From Streptomyces sp. MP131-18 (lineage in GTDB: Bacteria > Actinomycetota > Actinomycetes > Streptomycetales > Streptomycetaceae), in contig NZ_LZNS01000001.1 of the NCBI RefSeq assembly GCF_001984575.1, positions 1,376,238-1,440,237 on the forward strand: a stretch of DNA of 64,000 bases. The letters are read 5' to 3'. Both the position numbers and the translations under genes were made by a program. The notes below the pieces were generated by a model. It made no database searches. It was not told the origin of the DNA and worked only from the letters and a program-made list of their open reading frames with translations. Of this stretch, positions 9,334-18,381 are shown one piece after another (the stretch's first letter is position 1; every line of letters starts with the position of its first letter).

Positions 9334-10013
9334 CCGGCCGGCTCCTGCTCGTGCGGCATGCGGAGACCGAGTGGCACCGCGACAACCGGTACGCGGGCGC
9401 GCGCAGCGACCCCGACCTCACCGCGCACGGGCTGCGCCAGGTCGACGCGCTGGCCGAGGGCGTGCTCGCCGAGCGGGTCGAGGCGGTGGCGAGTTCGCCG
9501 CTGCGCCGCGCGCTGCGCACCGCCACGCCCGCGGCCGACGCCCTGGGCGTGCCGGTGGACGTGGTGCCCGACCTGCGCGAGGCCGACTTCGGCGCGCTGG
9601 AGGGCCGTACGCGGGCCGAGGCCGACCCCGGGCTCGTACGCCGGTTCCTCGCCGACCCGGTGGCGCATCCCTTTCCCGGCGCGGAGCCGCCGCGCGACGC
9701 CGCGGCGCGCACCGCCGCGGCGCTGCGCGGCATCTCCGCCCGGCACGCCGGGCGGACCGTGCTGGTCGTCGGGCACAGCACGGCCCTGCGACTGGCCCTG
9801 TGCGCGCTGCTCGGCCTGCCGCTGGCCGCGTACCGGCAGGTGTTCCCCCGTCTTGACAATGTCGCGGCCACCGAGATCCGGCTGCCCGCGGAACCTGGCG
9901 GACCCGTGTCCCTTCTCTCGCTGAACCGTCCCTTCCCGCCGTCGAGAAAGGAAGTTCCGTGCGACGACTCCTCGCCTTCGCCGCGACCGCGCTGCTCGCC
10001 CTCTCCTCCGTGA
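9330..10013 (+). CDS. Histidine phosphatase family protein (phosphoglycerate-mutase fold)
   Basis: A 227-residue branch-1 histidine phosphatase. The phosphorylated His is in LLLVRHAETEW (residue 10), the acidic residue in LREADFGALEGR and the second His in VVGHSTALRLAL. It starts inside the dehydrogenase stop (ATGA) and runs 55 bp into the next gene, so its last 18 or so residues share DNA with the lipoprotein signal peptide. It likely dephosphorylates a sugar phosphate of this pathway (inference). Confidence 0.85.
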   Translation: MTGRLLLVRHAETEWHRDNRYAGARSDPDLTAHGLRQVDALAEGVLAERVEAVASSPLRRALRTATPAADALGVPVDVVPDLREADFGALEGRTRAEADPGLVRRFLADPVAHPFPGAEPPRDAAARTAAALRGISARHAGRTVLVVGHSTALRLALCALLGLPLAAYRQVFPRLDNVAATEIRLPAEPGGPVSLLSLNRPFPPSRKEVPCDDSSPSPRPRCSPSPP

Positions 10014-11023
10014 CCGCCTGCTCCGACGAGGGCAGCGGCACGGGGAACGGCGGGGACGCGGAAAACGCCAAGATCGCCTTTCTGATGCCGGACATCGCCT
10101 CGACCCGCTACGAGCTGTACGACCACCCGCTGTTCGAGGCGAGGATGGCGGAGCTCTGCCCGGACTGCGAGGTCATCTACAACAACGCGAACGCGGACGC
10201 CTCCCGCCAGCAGCAGCAGGCGGACTCCGCACTGGCCCAGGGCGTCAGCGCCATCGTCATCGACCCGGTCGACTCGACGGCGGCGGCCTCCATCGTCAAC
10301 ACCGCGCGCACCCAGGGCGTTCCCATCATCGCCTACGACCGGCCGGTCCTCGAAACCCCGCCGGACTACTACATCTCCTTCGACAACGAGGCGATCGGCG
10401 AGAGCATCGGGCAGTCCCTCGTGGACCACCTGGACGAAACCGGCGCGGAGGGCGGGCTGCTCCAGGTCAACGGCTCGCCGACGGACGCCGCGGCCGGGCT
10501 GATCAAACAGGGCATCCACAACGCGATCGACGACAGCGGGTACGAACTGCTCGCCGAGTACGACACCCCGGACTGGCAGCCGGCGGATGCGCAGGAGTGG
10601 GTGAGCGGCCAGATCAGCAGGTTCGGCGACGACATCGCGGGCGTGGTCGCGGCGAACGACGGCACGGGCGGCGGCGCCATCGCCGCGTTCAAGGCGGCCG
10701 GGATGCCGGTGCCGCCGGTGACCGGCAACGACTTCGAGGTGGCCGCCGCCCAGCGGATCGCGGCCGGCGACCAGTACAACACGATTTCCAAGCCCATCAA
10801 GATCGTGGCGGAGGCGGCGGCCGAGGTGGCCTACCAGTTCGTCACCGGCGAGGAACCCACCGCGGAGACCGAACTGTTCGACACGCCCGCGCAGCTCTTC
10901 GAGCCCACCGTGGTGACCGCGGAGAACCTGCCGGACGTCCTCGCCGAATCCGACCAGGTCGACGTGGCGGACGTGTGCACCGACGGGTACGCGGCAGCCT
11001 GCGCCGAAGCCGGCGTGTCCTGA
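9959..11023 (+). CDS. Sugar ABC transporter substrate-binding lipoprotein (XylF/RbsB type)
   Basis: A 354-residue periplasmic-binding-protein type 1 lipoprotein. The signal peptide ends in lipobox VTAC with the lipidated Cys at residue 21. Features resembling xylose-binding proteins are the opening FLMPDIASTRYE, ADSALAQGVSAIVIDPVDS and IIAYDRPV. GTG 9959 is preceded by AAAGGAAG and lies inside the phosphatase gene. It delivers the substrate to the following ATPase and permease. Confidence 0.92.
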   Translation: MRRLLAFAATALLALSSVTACSDEGSGTGNGGDAENAKIAFLMPDIASTRYELYDHPLFEARMAELCPDCEVIYNNANADASRQQQQADSALAQGVSAIVIDPVDSTAAASIVNTARTQGVPIIAYDRPVLETPPDYYISFDNEAIGESIGQSLVDHLDETGAEGGLLQVNGSPTDAAAGLIKQGIHNAIDDSGYELLAEYDTPDWQPADAQEWVSGQISRFGDDIAGVVAANDGTGGGAIAAFKAAGMPVPPVTGNDFEVAAAQRIAAGDQYNTISKPIKIVAEAAAEVAYQFVTGEEPTAETELFDTPAQLFEPTVVTAENLPDVLAESDQVDVADVCTDGYAAACAEAGVS

Positions 11024-11039
11024 CCAGGGAGGGACGACC

Positions 11040-11834
11040 ATGACAGCTGTGTCCACGACCGGTCCTGTCCTGTCGCTGCGCGGCGTCAGCAAGAACTTCG
11101 GCGCGGTGGCCGCGCTCACCGGGGTCCACCTGGACGTGGCGCCCCGCCAGGTGGTCGCCATCGTCGGCGACAACGGCGCGGGCAAGTCCACCCTCGTGAA
11201 AATCCTCTCCGGCGTGCACCGCCCCGACACCGGCTCCATCGTCTTCGGCGGCCGCGAGGTCACCATCTCCGGTCCCGCCGACGCGCACGCGCTCGGCATC
11301 GCGACCGTCTTCCAGGACCTCGCGCTGTGCGAAAACCTCGACGTCGTCGAAAACCTCTTCCTGGGACGCGAGTTGCGCCGCGGGCGGCTGGACGAGGTCA
11401 CGATGGAGCTGAGGTCGTGGGAGCTGCTGCGGCAACTGTCCGCGAAGATCCCGTCCGTACGCATCCCGGTGGCCTCGCTGTCCGGCGGTCAGCGGCAGAC
11501 CGTGGCCATCGCCCGCTCCCTGCTCGGCGACCCGGCCGTCATCATCCTGGACGAGCCGACCGCGGCGCTCGGCGTCGCCCAGACCGCCGAGGTGCTGCAC
11601 CTGATCGAACGGCTCCGCGACCGCGGCCTCGGCGTCATCATGATCAGCCACAGCATGGAGGAAGTGCGCGCCGTGGCCGACGAGGTCGCCGTGCTGCGCC
11701 TGGGCCGCAACAACGGCGTCTTCAAGGCCGCGGAGGTGTCCTCGCAGGACATCATCGCGGCGATCGTCGGCGCGGACGCACTGCCGCACCACCCGCACCG
11801 CCCGCACCGAGGGGAGAACCGTGGCGATGAGTGA
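11040..11834 (+). CDS. Sugar ABC transporter ATP-binding protein (XylG-like, single domain)
   Basis: A 264-residue ABC ATPase with Walker A GDNGAGKST, signature LSGGQRQTV, Walker B VIILDEPTAAL and H-loop ISHSMEE. It has one nucleotide-binding domain, whereas RbsA/XylG of enterics have two; the half-size form is common in actinobacteria. AGGGAGGG precedes ATG 11040. It overlaps the permease start. Confidence 0.93.
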   Translation: MTAVSTTGPVLSLRGVSKNFGAVAALTGVHLDVAPRQVVAIVGDNGAGKSTLVKILSGVHRPDTGSIVFGGREVTISGPADAHALGIATVFQDLALCENLDVVENLFLGRELRRGRLDEVTMELRSWELLRQLSAKIPSVRIPVASLSGGQRQTVAIARSLLGDPAVIILDEPTAALGVAQTAEVLHLIERLRDRGLGVIMISHSMEEVRAVADEVAVLRLGRNNGVFKAAEVSSQDIIAAIVGADALPHHPHRPHRGENRGDE

Positions 11835-13080
11835 GCGCCCGCTCGCGGAACCGGCCGCCCCGCTCGACCTGCTCGACGAACGGCTGCGCCGCGGCGCCGG
11901 CCTGCGTTCGGCACTGACCGGAATCCTGGAGCGGATTCGCTCCGGCGATCTGGGCGCGCTGCCGATCATCGTCGGCCTCCTCGTCATCTGGACGGTCTTC
12001 CAGGCGCTGAACCCGGTCTTCCTCTCCAGTACCAACCTGGTGAACCTGCTGATGGAAAGCGTGTCCGTCGGCGTCATCGCGCTGGGCGTGGTGTGCGTGC
12101 TGCTCGTGGGCCAGATCGACCTCTCGGTCGGCTCGGTCAGCGGCCTGTCGGCGGCGCTGACCGCCGTCACGTTCGTCGAGGCCGGCTGGCCGCTGCCGGC
12201 GGCCATGGCCGCGGCGATCGGGGCCGGGGCCGCCATCGGCTGGATCTACGCACAGATGGTCACGCGCCTGGGCGTCCCCAGCTTCGTGGCGACGCTGGCC
12301 GGGCTGCTCAGCTTCCTCGGGGTGCAGCTGTGGCTGCTCGGCGACACCGGCGCTGTCAACCTGCCGTACGACTCGGACCTGGTGCACTTCGCGCAACTCG
12401 CGTTCGTGCCGGCCTGGCTGTCCTACGTGCTGGTGGTGCTCGCCGCCGGCTGGCTGTTCGCCACCGGCTACACGCTGGCCAGGAAGCGCCGCGCCGCGGG
12501 CCTTTCGGCCCGGTCGACCCGGCTGCTCGTGGTGCGCAGCGCCGGCCTGCTGGCCGCCCTCGGATTCGCGGTCTGGTACCTGAACCGGGCCCGGGGCATC
12601 GGCTGGATGTTCGTCTGCTTCGTCGGCCTGGTGCTGGCCCTCAACTACGCGCTGACGCGCACCGGCTGGGGCCGTTCGGTGTTCGCGGTCGGCGGCAACG
12701 CCGAGGCGGCACGCCGCGCGGGCATCAACGTCAGGCGCATCTACACGGGCGCCTTCGTCCTGTGCTCCTCGCTGGCCGCGCTCGGCGGGATGCTCGCCGC
12801 GGCCCGGCTGGCCGCCGCCAACCAGGCGAGCGGCGCGGGGGACGTCAACCTGAACGCCATCGCCGCCGCCGTCATCGGCGGCACCAGCCTCTTCGGCGGC
12901 CGGGGCAGCGCGTTCGCCGCCCTGCTCGGCATCCTCGTGATCCAGTCCATCTCCAGCGGCCTCACGCTGCTCGACCTGGACTCGTCCTTCCGGTTCATCG
13001 TGACCGGTCTGGTCCTCGCCCTGGCCGTGGCCCTGGACTCCGCGGCCCGCAGGTCGCGGGCCTCCCACGGCCGCGCCTGA
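11821..13080 (+). CDS. Sugar ABC transporter permease (XylH/RbsC-like)
   Basis: A 419-residue membrane protein with about ten hydrophobic segments and the family region NAEAARRAGI, followed by GGTSLFGGRGS. Start GTG 11821; ATG 11827 also fits the GAGGGGAG site. It overlaps the ATPase gene by 14 bp and ends the operon. The length is typical of XylH-type permeases. Confidence 0.92.
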   Translation: MAMSERPLAEPAAPLDLLDERLRRGAGLRSALTGILERIRSGDLGALPIIVGLLVIWTVFQALNPVFLSSTNLVNLLMESVSVGVIALGVVCVLLVGQIDLSVGSVSGLSAALTAVTFVEAGWPLPAAMAAAIGAGAAIGWIYAQMVTRLGVPSFVATLAGLLSFLGVQLWLLGDTGAVNLPYDSDLVHFAQLAFVPAWLSYVLVVLAAGWLFATGYTLARKRRAAGLSARSTRLLVVRSAGLLAALGFAVWYLNRARGIGWMFVCFVGLVLALNYALTRTGWGRSVFAVGGNAEAARRAGINVRRIYTGAFVLCSSLAALGGMLAAARLAAANQASGAGDVNLNAIAAAVIGGTSLFGGRGSAFAALLGILVIQSISSGLTLLDLDSSFRFIVTGLVLALAVALDSAARRSRASHGRA

Positions 13081-13104
13081 CGCCGCTCCCCCGGCGGTCC
13101 GCAG

Positions 13105-13136
13105 CCCCGGCCCCCGTGCACCACGGCGGGCCGGGG
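13105..13136 (+). terminator. Probable terminator of the sugar operon
   Basis: Near-perfect GC-rich inverted repeat with arms about 13105-13118 and 13122-13136 (one bulge), 24 bases after the permease stop. The gene on the other side is convergent, so it may work in both directions. Confidence 0.55.
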
Positions 13137-13163
13137 CCGGCGGGCCGGGCCGAGCGGTACGGG

Positions 13164-13652
13164 TCAGGTGTGCGGGTCAGGGGTGCGGGCGTGGTCCGGT
13201 ACGGGAACGTGCACGCGGACCGTCTTGCCCGCGCCCGGCCTGACCGACACCGTGACCGCGCTGCCCAGTTGGCGCACCAGCCGCCAGCCGAATCCGCCGG
13301 CCCGCCCCGGCACGTGCTCGCCGGAAACGGGGCGCAGGGAGCTGGCGTCCGACACGAGCACCGCGACCCCGCGGGGCCCCGCCTCCAAGCAGAAGCCGGT
13401 CACGCCGCCGGCGTGCCGGACGGCGTTGGTGACCAGCTCCGACACCACCAGCAGGACCGCGTCGAGGTCGACATCGCGGGCGTCGGCTGCGGGGCCAGCC
13501 AGGTAGGCGCGGGTCAGATCCCGCGCGTGCCCGCTGGTCTGCGGGACATCCCGCCACTCCACCGCGCCGGGCCGCGGCCACGCCTGGCGCCGCCGCCCGG
13601 CGCACTGCCGCCGCGGCTGCCGTTCCGCCTTCGTCACCATGGGTGCCCCCAC
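13164..13652 (-). CDS. ATP-binding anti-sigma-factor-like protein (RsbW/SpoIIAB-type HATPase)
   Basis: A 162-residue single-domain GHKL ATPase with N-box ELVTNAVRHAGG and a glycine-rich ATP lid near GRAGGFGWRLVRQLG. Such proteins bind stress sigma factors or phosphorylate STAS antagonists. GTG 13652 has GGAGGA just upstream. It lies 49 bp downstream of a SigB/F-type sigma gene on the same strand, so it may be its partner switch. The co-transcription is visible from spacing; the interaction is inferred. Confidence 0.85.
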   Translation of the reverse strand: MGAPMVTKAERQPRRQCAGRRRQAWPRPGAVEWRDVPQTSGHARDLTRAYLAGPAADARDVDLDAVLLVVSELVTNAVRHAGGVTGFCLEAGPRGVAVLVSDASSLRPVSGEHVPGRAGGFGWRLVRQLGSAVTVSVRPGAGKTVRVHVPVPDHARTPDPHT

Positions 13653-13701
13653 CGTCGTTCCTCCGCTCCGGCCGCCCCGGCCGGGGCGCGAGGGTGCTGT
13701 C

Positions 13702-14553
13702 TCAGCCCGTGGCGAGCATGCCCTTGCGCAGGCGGGCGAGCGTACGCGCCAGGAGCCGCGAGACGTGCATCTGGGACACCCCGAGGCGTTCGCCGATCTG
13801 CGTCTGGGTCAGCTCCTCCACGAAGCGCAGGTGAATGATCTCCCGGTCGCGCTCGCCGAGCTCCGCGATGAGCGGGCCCAGCGCGTGGAAGTCCTCCACC
13901 AGTTCCATGCCCGGGTCGTTCCGGCCGATGAAGTCGGCGAGGGCGGTCTCGCCCTCCTCCTCGTTCCCGATGGCGGCGTCCAGGGAGGAGGAGTGGTAGC
14001 CGTTGGACGCCACCCGCGCCTCGATGACCTCCTCCTCGGTGAGATTCATCAGGGCGGCCAGCTCCTTGACCTTCGGGGAGCGGCCCAGGCGCGTGGACAG
14101 CTCCTCGGTGGCACGCGCCAGTTCGAGACGGGCTTCCTGAAGGCGGCGCGGCACACGCACGGCCCAGGTGGTGTCGCGGAAGAACCGCTTGATCTCGCCG
14201 ACGATGTACGGCACGGCGAACGTGGTGAACTCCACCTCCCGGGTCAGCTCGAACCGGTCGATGGCCTTGATCAGCCCGATCATGCCGACCTGGACGATGT
14301 CCTCCATGTCGTCGCCCCGGCTGCGGAACCGCCCGGCCGCGTACCGCACCAGCGACATGTTCATCTCGATGAGCGTGTTGCGGGCATCCTGGTACTCCTG
14401 GGTGCCCTCCTCCAGCTCGGTCAGGCGGTCGAAGTACAGTTTCGACAGACTGCGCGCGTCCTTGGGGGTCACCTTCCGAGGGTTCTCCACCTCGGGAAGC
14501 TGCGCCTCCCGGCCGTTCACCGTCGGCGTCGCGGACGTCGTCATCACCGTCAT
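13702..14553 (-). CDS. SigB/SigF-type RNA polymerase sigma factor
   Basis: A 283-residue group 3 sigma factor. Region 2 contains DDMEDIVQVGMIGLIKAIDRFE and FTTFAVPYIVGEIKRFFRDT; region 3 RVPRRLQEA; region 4 has LTQTQIGERLGVSQMHVSRLL. ATG 14553 is preceded by GGGAGGGACG; upstream extensions lack one. It is probably expressed with the downstream HATPase and active in stress or differentiation, as for SigB/F paralogues of Streptomyces. Its exact paralogue cannot be named. Confidence 0.92.
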   Translation of the reverse strand: MTVMTTSATPTVNGREAQLPEVENPRKVTPKDARSLSKLYFDRLTELEEGTQEYQDARNTLIEMNMSLVRYAAGRFRSRGDDMEDIVQVGMIGLIKAIDRFELTREVEFTTFAVPYIVGEIKRFFRDTTWAVRVPRRLQEARLELARATEELSTRLGRSPKVKELAALMNLTEEEVIEARVASNGYHSSSLDAAIGNEEEGETALADFIGRNDPGMELVEDFHALGPLIAELGERDREIIHLRFVEELTQTQIGERLGVSQMHVSRLLARTLARLRKGMLATG

Positions 14554-14695
14554 CGTCCCTCCCGCAGTCGCGCTGTTGATCGGGCGCCTACCCGCCTCGG
14601 AGCCGCCCAATCAGCGTTGCCAAAGCCACGGGGCCGCGCGACACTGCCCGGTGGCCCGCACGCACGGCGGGTACGCGTCGCGCGGAAGGGACCGT

Positions 14696-15547
14696 ATGAG
14701 CAGCGGAACACTGCAGCCGGTGCTGACCGACGAGCAGGTCGCCCGGTTCCACCGGGACGGATACCTGCTGGTCGAGAACGTGCTCACCCCCGAGGAGACC
14801 GACCGCTACCGCAGGGCCGTGCTCGGCCTCCTGCCCGCGGACCTGACCCTGCCCGCGCACTGGGCGGTGTACAACGGCCGCATCAAGCCGCTGCACCCCG
14901 ACGGGAACGACCGCTTCGACACCCCGGAACTGATCCCGCTGATGGGCAACGAAACGCTGTACCGGGTGATGGCCCAGTTGTTCGGCACGCCCAGGCTGCG
15001 CGTCTTCGACGGCTCGGTCGGCATCACCGTCCGCAACGACGGGCTGGCCGACCAGGTGCTCAGCCAGAATCTGCACATCGACGCCTCGGTGCCCGCGGAC
15101 ACCGACTTCCTGTTCACGCCGCAGGAGGTACAGCTCGGCGGCTGCTTCTACCTCACCGACGTGGAGCCCCGCGGCGGCGGCATTCACGTGGTGCCGCGGG
15201 GGCACACGATCGTCCGGGAGGAGGTCGAGGCCGCGCGGGCCGCGGGCGGGGACGGGCGGGCCCTGCACGACGGGTGGCGGCGGATCACCCACCTCGACAG
15301 TGTCGAGGTGACGGGCCCGGCGGGCTCGTTCGCGCTGCTGCACCACCTGATGCCGCACGGCGCCTCCCACAACCGGCGTCCCACGACCCGCGTCGCGCAG
15401 TTCACGCGCTACGTGCAGATCCCCCACCCGCACGGCGCGGACGTGCCGCCGCCGCCCGGCCACTGGGACGCGGCCGGGCTGGCGGCCATGACGCCGCTCA
15501 CGCGGCGGCTGTTCGGCCTCGACCCCTGGCCGGCCCCGGCACCGTGA
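14696..15547 (+). CDS. Phytanoyl-CoA dioxygenase (PhyH) family protein
   Basis: A 283-residue Fe(II)/2-oxoglutarate-dependent oxygenase. The metal-binding HxD is HID at residues 127-129. The distal His lies in HHLMPHGASH, followed by an Arg-rich segment that can hold 2-oxoglutarate. GGAAGGG precedes ATG 14696. It is a single gene divergent from the sigma factor; substrate unknown (many family members hydroxylate small natural products or osmolytes). Confidence 0.85.
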   Translation: MSSGTLQPVLTDEQVARFHRDGYLLVENVLTPEETDRYRRAVLGLLPADLTLPAHWAVYNGRIKPLHPDGNDRFDTPELIPLMGNETLYRVMAQLFGTPRLRVFDGSVGITVRNDGLADQVLSQNLHIDASVPADTDFLFTPQEVQLGGCFYLTDVEPRGGGIHVVPRGHTIVREEVEAARAAGGDGRALHDGWRRITHLDSVEVTGPAGSFALLHHLMPHGASHNRRPTTRVAQFTRYVQIPHPHGADVPPPPGHWDAAGLAAMTPLTRRLFGLDPWPAPAP

Positions 15548-15574
15548 ACGGTGCCGGTCCCCGCGGGGACGTTC
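15546..15574. terminator. Weak bidirectional stem-loop between convergent genes
   Basis: A 14-bp palindrome GTCCCCGCGGGGAC (15557-15570), enclosed by GAACG/CGTTC, fills the 25-bp gap between convergent genes. Confidence 0.4.
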
Positions 15575-16469
15575 AGGCGTGCCGGGCGGCGCCGATGCCG
15601 TAACGGTCCTTGAGGTGGCGCCAGAAGTCCCTGGCCATCCACGTGTCGAACTCGGTGACGTGGCTGGCCGCACCGGCCTTCATCAGGAACCCGCCGGCCC
15701 CGGTCGGCGTCCAGTCGTAGAAGTCGTCCAGACCCAGGGTGTGTCCCATCTCGTGCAGGAGAATGGTGATGTCCTCCTGGCCCAGCGCGCCGCTGAAGTA
15801 CTCCTGGCCCATCCGCTGGCCCCAGTCACCGCCCGCGCCGCCCCCGAAGCCGTCGGTCAGCCACAGCGACTGGTCGTAGTGCCGCGCCTCGCCTCCCGGG
15901 CACTGCGAGTAGTCCCCGTCCTGGTTGAAGAACCGGCCGCACTCCGGCGCGCACTGCGGCGCGCCCGCCCCGTCGAGGATGCCGATGTAGCGGTCGACGG
16001 CGTCGTCGTCCCATTGCAGGACGCCGTCGTTGGCCGCGGCCCATCCGACGACCTCGACCGGGACCTGCTGGTAGGGGAAGCCGTCGAAGCCGCGCATGCC
16101 GTCGAACCACTTGGCCCACTGCTCCTGGAGCACCGTCTCGATCCGGTCGCGGGTGGCCGCGGTGACCGGGGTGGCGGACTCCCAGCGCACGCAGTAGGTG
16201 AACGTGCCCTCGTTCGCGATCAGCTGGTCCCAGCCGTAGTTGCGGAAGCCGTACAGGTCCGGGTAGGTGCTCTCCACGTGCTGCCAGACCTCGTCCAGGC
16301 CCTGCGCGTACTGGGCGGGCGGGTTCCACGGTTCCGCGGCCCGTGCGGACGGCCCGTCCGCGGCGGCGGCCGGCGGCCCGGACACCAGCGCCGCCGCAAC
16401 GGCCAGTAGCACCGCGCCGACCAGACCCGGCAGCCGAACGGCACGGCGCAGACGTGACTTCACTCTCAT
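15573..16469 (-). CDS. Secreted zinc metalloprotease, Asp-zincin type
   Basis: A 298-residue exported protein with an Arg-rich n-region and a signal peptide ending near GPPAAAADG (residue 38). The zinc motif is HEMGHTLGLDD, i.e. HExxHxxGxxD, the arrangement of snapalysin-like zincins. Paired Cys residues (QCAPEC and others) suggest disulfides. CAGGAG lies just before ATG 16469. Monocistronic. It matches no protease family I can name precisely; protease activity is inferred from the zinc site. Confidence 0.8.
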   Translation of the reverse strand: MRVKSRLRRAVRLPGLVGAVLLAVAAALVSGPPAAAADGPSARAAEPWNPPAQYAQGLDEVWQHVESTYPDLYGFRNYGWDQLIANEGTFTYCVRWESATPVTAATRDRIETVLQEQWAKWFDGMRGFDGFPYQQVPVEVVGWAAANDGVLQWDDDAVDRYIGILDGAGAPQCAPECGRFFNQDGDYSQCPGGEARHYDQSLWLTDGFGGGAGGDWGQRMGQEYFSGALGQEDITILLHEMGHTLGLDDFYDWTPTGAGGFLMKAGAASHVTEFDTWMARDFWRHLKDRYGIGAARHA

Positions 16470-16552
16470 CGCGGCTCCTGACTGGGTGGGGGAACGTGCC
16501 GAGCAAGTCGAGCACCTCCAGGTCGCCGCGGGACCGCGAAAAGTTGCCGCGC

Positions 16553-17587
16553 TCAGTCCGCCGGGCCGCCGCTTCGGAAGGTGCGCAGGTAGGCGCCGAA
16601 TCCTTCCGCGCCGTCCACGATGCGCGGGCCGCTGATCGCCTCGTTGTAGTCGAGGATGTGGAAGTTGTCCTCGCGGATCGCCGTGACCTCGGAGAGCGCG
16701 GGGAAGGACTTCAGGAAGGCGATCTTCTCCTCGGCCGGCTGGTCGCCGTAGTCGAGAATGACGATGACCTCGGGGTCGGCCTCGACGACGGCCTCCCAGC
16801 CGACGGACGTCCAGCGGTCGGTCAGGCCGGAGAAGATGTTCTCGCCGCCGGCCACGTCGATGATCTCGTGGGGCGGGGCCTGGTTGCCGGACGTGAACGG
16901 CTGGTCGGTGCCGGAGTCGTAGAGGAACACGCGCGGCGGCGGCCCCTCGGGCGCCTGTTCCGCGACGGCCGCGACCCGTTCACGCAGCCCGTCGATCACC
17001 TCGGCGGCCCGTTCCTCGACGCCGAAGATCGCGCCCATCCGCTCCAGGTCGGTGTAGAGCCCTTCGAACGGTGCGACCTCCATCGGGTGCCCCGGGTAGT
17101 TGTAGCAGGTCTCGCTGTGCATGAAGCTCTGGATGCCGAGGCCGTCCAGGATCTCCGGGGTAATGCCCCGTTCATCGCTGAACCCGGACTGCCAGCCCGC
17201 CACCACGAGGTCCGCGCGGGCGTCGACGACCAGTTCGCGGTTGAGGAGGTCGTCGCTGAGCATCTCCACCCGGGCGTACTCCTCGGCCCACGGCGACTCC
17301 TCGACGGGCGGGTTGGCCGGGGGCATGACGTAGCCGTGCACCGCGTCGGTCAGCCCCAGGGCGAACATCTTGTCCGCGCTGCCCGCCTCGTAGACCACGG
17401 CCCGTTCCGGCCTGCGGTACTCCACCTCCTCGCCGCACCGGCCGACGGTCACCGTGTTTGCCGCGTCGCCGTCGTCGTCCGCCACGTCCGCGCCGCAGCC
17501 GGCGAGCAGCAGCGTGACCGCCGTCGCCGGCACGAGGACGCGGCGTGCGGCTCGGCGCGCGGCGTTCGTGGTGTCAGTTCTGGTCAT
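16553..17587 (-). CDS. Metallophore/siderophore ABC transporter substrate-binding lipoprotein (FecB/BtuF type)
   Basis: A 344-residue lipoprotein (lipobox LLAGC, Cys about residue 31) of the cluster A-II helical-backbone binding proteins. Typical segments include DLVVAGWQSGF and a C-terminal GWEAVVEADPEVIVILDYG. It overlaps the ATPase gene by 14 bp and is the last gene of a permease-ATPase-binding-protein operon. The Fur/Zur-like box in front of the operon points to metal control; zinc or iron chelate is the probable cargo. Confidence 0.88.
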   Translation of the reverse strand: MTRTDTTNAARRAARRVLVPATAVTLLLAGCGADVADDDGDAANTVTVGRCGEEVEYRRPERAVVYEAGSADKMFALGLTDAVHGYVMPPANPPVEESPWAEEYARVEMLSDDLLNRELVVDARADLVVAGWQSGFSDERGITPEILDGLGIQSFMHSETCYNYPGHPMEVAPFEGLYTDLERMGAIFGVEERAAEVIDGLRERVAAVAEQAPEGPPPRVFLYDSGTDQPFTSGNQAPPHEIIDVAGGENIFSGLTDRWTSVGWEAVVEADPEVIVILDYGDQPAEEKIAFLKSFPALSEVTAIREDNFHILDYNEAISGPRIVDGAEGFGAYLRTFRSGGPAD

Positions 17588-18380
17588 GAGGCGGCTCCCG
17601 GTGCCGTTGCGGTGGTGGGGAAAGGGAGTAGAGCAATTGGACGTCGCCGGTCAGCGGGTGCGGCACCACGGTGGCGGTGACGCCGAAGACCTCGCGGACC
17701 AGCTCGGCGGTGAGCACCCGGCGCGGCGGTCCCGAGGCGACCAGCGAGCCGGCGGACAGCACGCCGATGCGGTCGCAGACGGCCGCGGCCAGGTTCAGGT
17801 CGTGCAGCACCACGACGACGGTCAGCTCCGAGGCACGCAGCATCGAGAGCAGCGCGATCTGGTGCTTGATGTCGAGGTGGTTCGTCGGCTCGTCGAGCAC
17901 CAGCACGGCCGGCTCCTGCACCAGCGCCCGCGCCACCAGCACGCGTTGCCGCTCGCCGCCGGAGAGCGTGAGGATGCCGCGGTCGGCCAGGTGCAGCACG
18001 TCGAGGCGGCGCATCGCCGACCGGCACAGCTCGCGCTCACCGGCGCTGAGCGCCCGGTTGCCGCGCAGATGCGGGGTGCGGCCGAGGGCGACGACTTCGC
18101 CGACGGTGAAGTCCAGCTCCGCGCCGCCCTCCTGGGTCAGCGCGGCGACGGACCTGGCGCTTTCGGCGAGCGAGAGCCCGGACAGCTCCCGGCCGCCGAG
18201 CCGCACGGCGCCGCCCGTCGGCTTCACGGCACGGTAGATGCAGCGCAGCGCCGTCGACTTGCCGCTGCCGTTGGGCCCGACGAGCCCGACGATCCGGCCC
18301 TCGGGCACGTCCAGGGACAGCCGTTCCACCAGCGCCCTGCCGCCCATCTCGACCGATACGGCGTCCAGTTCCAGGTCCAT
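17574..18380 (-). CDS. Metallophore ABC transporter ATP-binding protein (FepC/FecE type)
   Basis: A 268-residue ATPase with Walker A GPNGSGKST, signature LSGGERQRV, Walker B VLVLDEPTNHLD and H-loop VVLHDLN. One base separates it from the permease and it overlaps the binding-protein gene. The DEPTNHLD form is typical of siderophore/cobalamin importers. Confidence 0.92.
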   Translation of the reverse strand: MDLELDAVSVEMGGRALVERLSLDVPEGRIVGLVGPNGSGKSTALRCIYRAVKPTGGAVRLGGRELSGLSLAESARSVAALTQEGGAELDFTVGEVVALGRTPHLRGNRALSAGERELCRSAMRRLDVLHLADRGILTLSGGERQRVLVARALVQEPAVLVLDEPTNHLDIKHQIALLSMLRASELTVVVVLHDLNLAAAVCDRIGVLSAGSLVASGPPRRVLTAELVREVFGVTATVVPHPLTGDVQLLYSLSPPPQRHREPPHDQN

Positions 18381-18381
18381 G

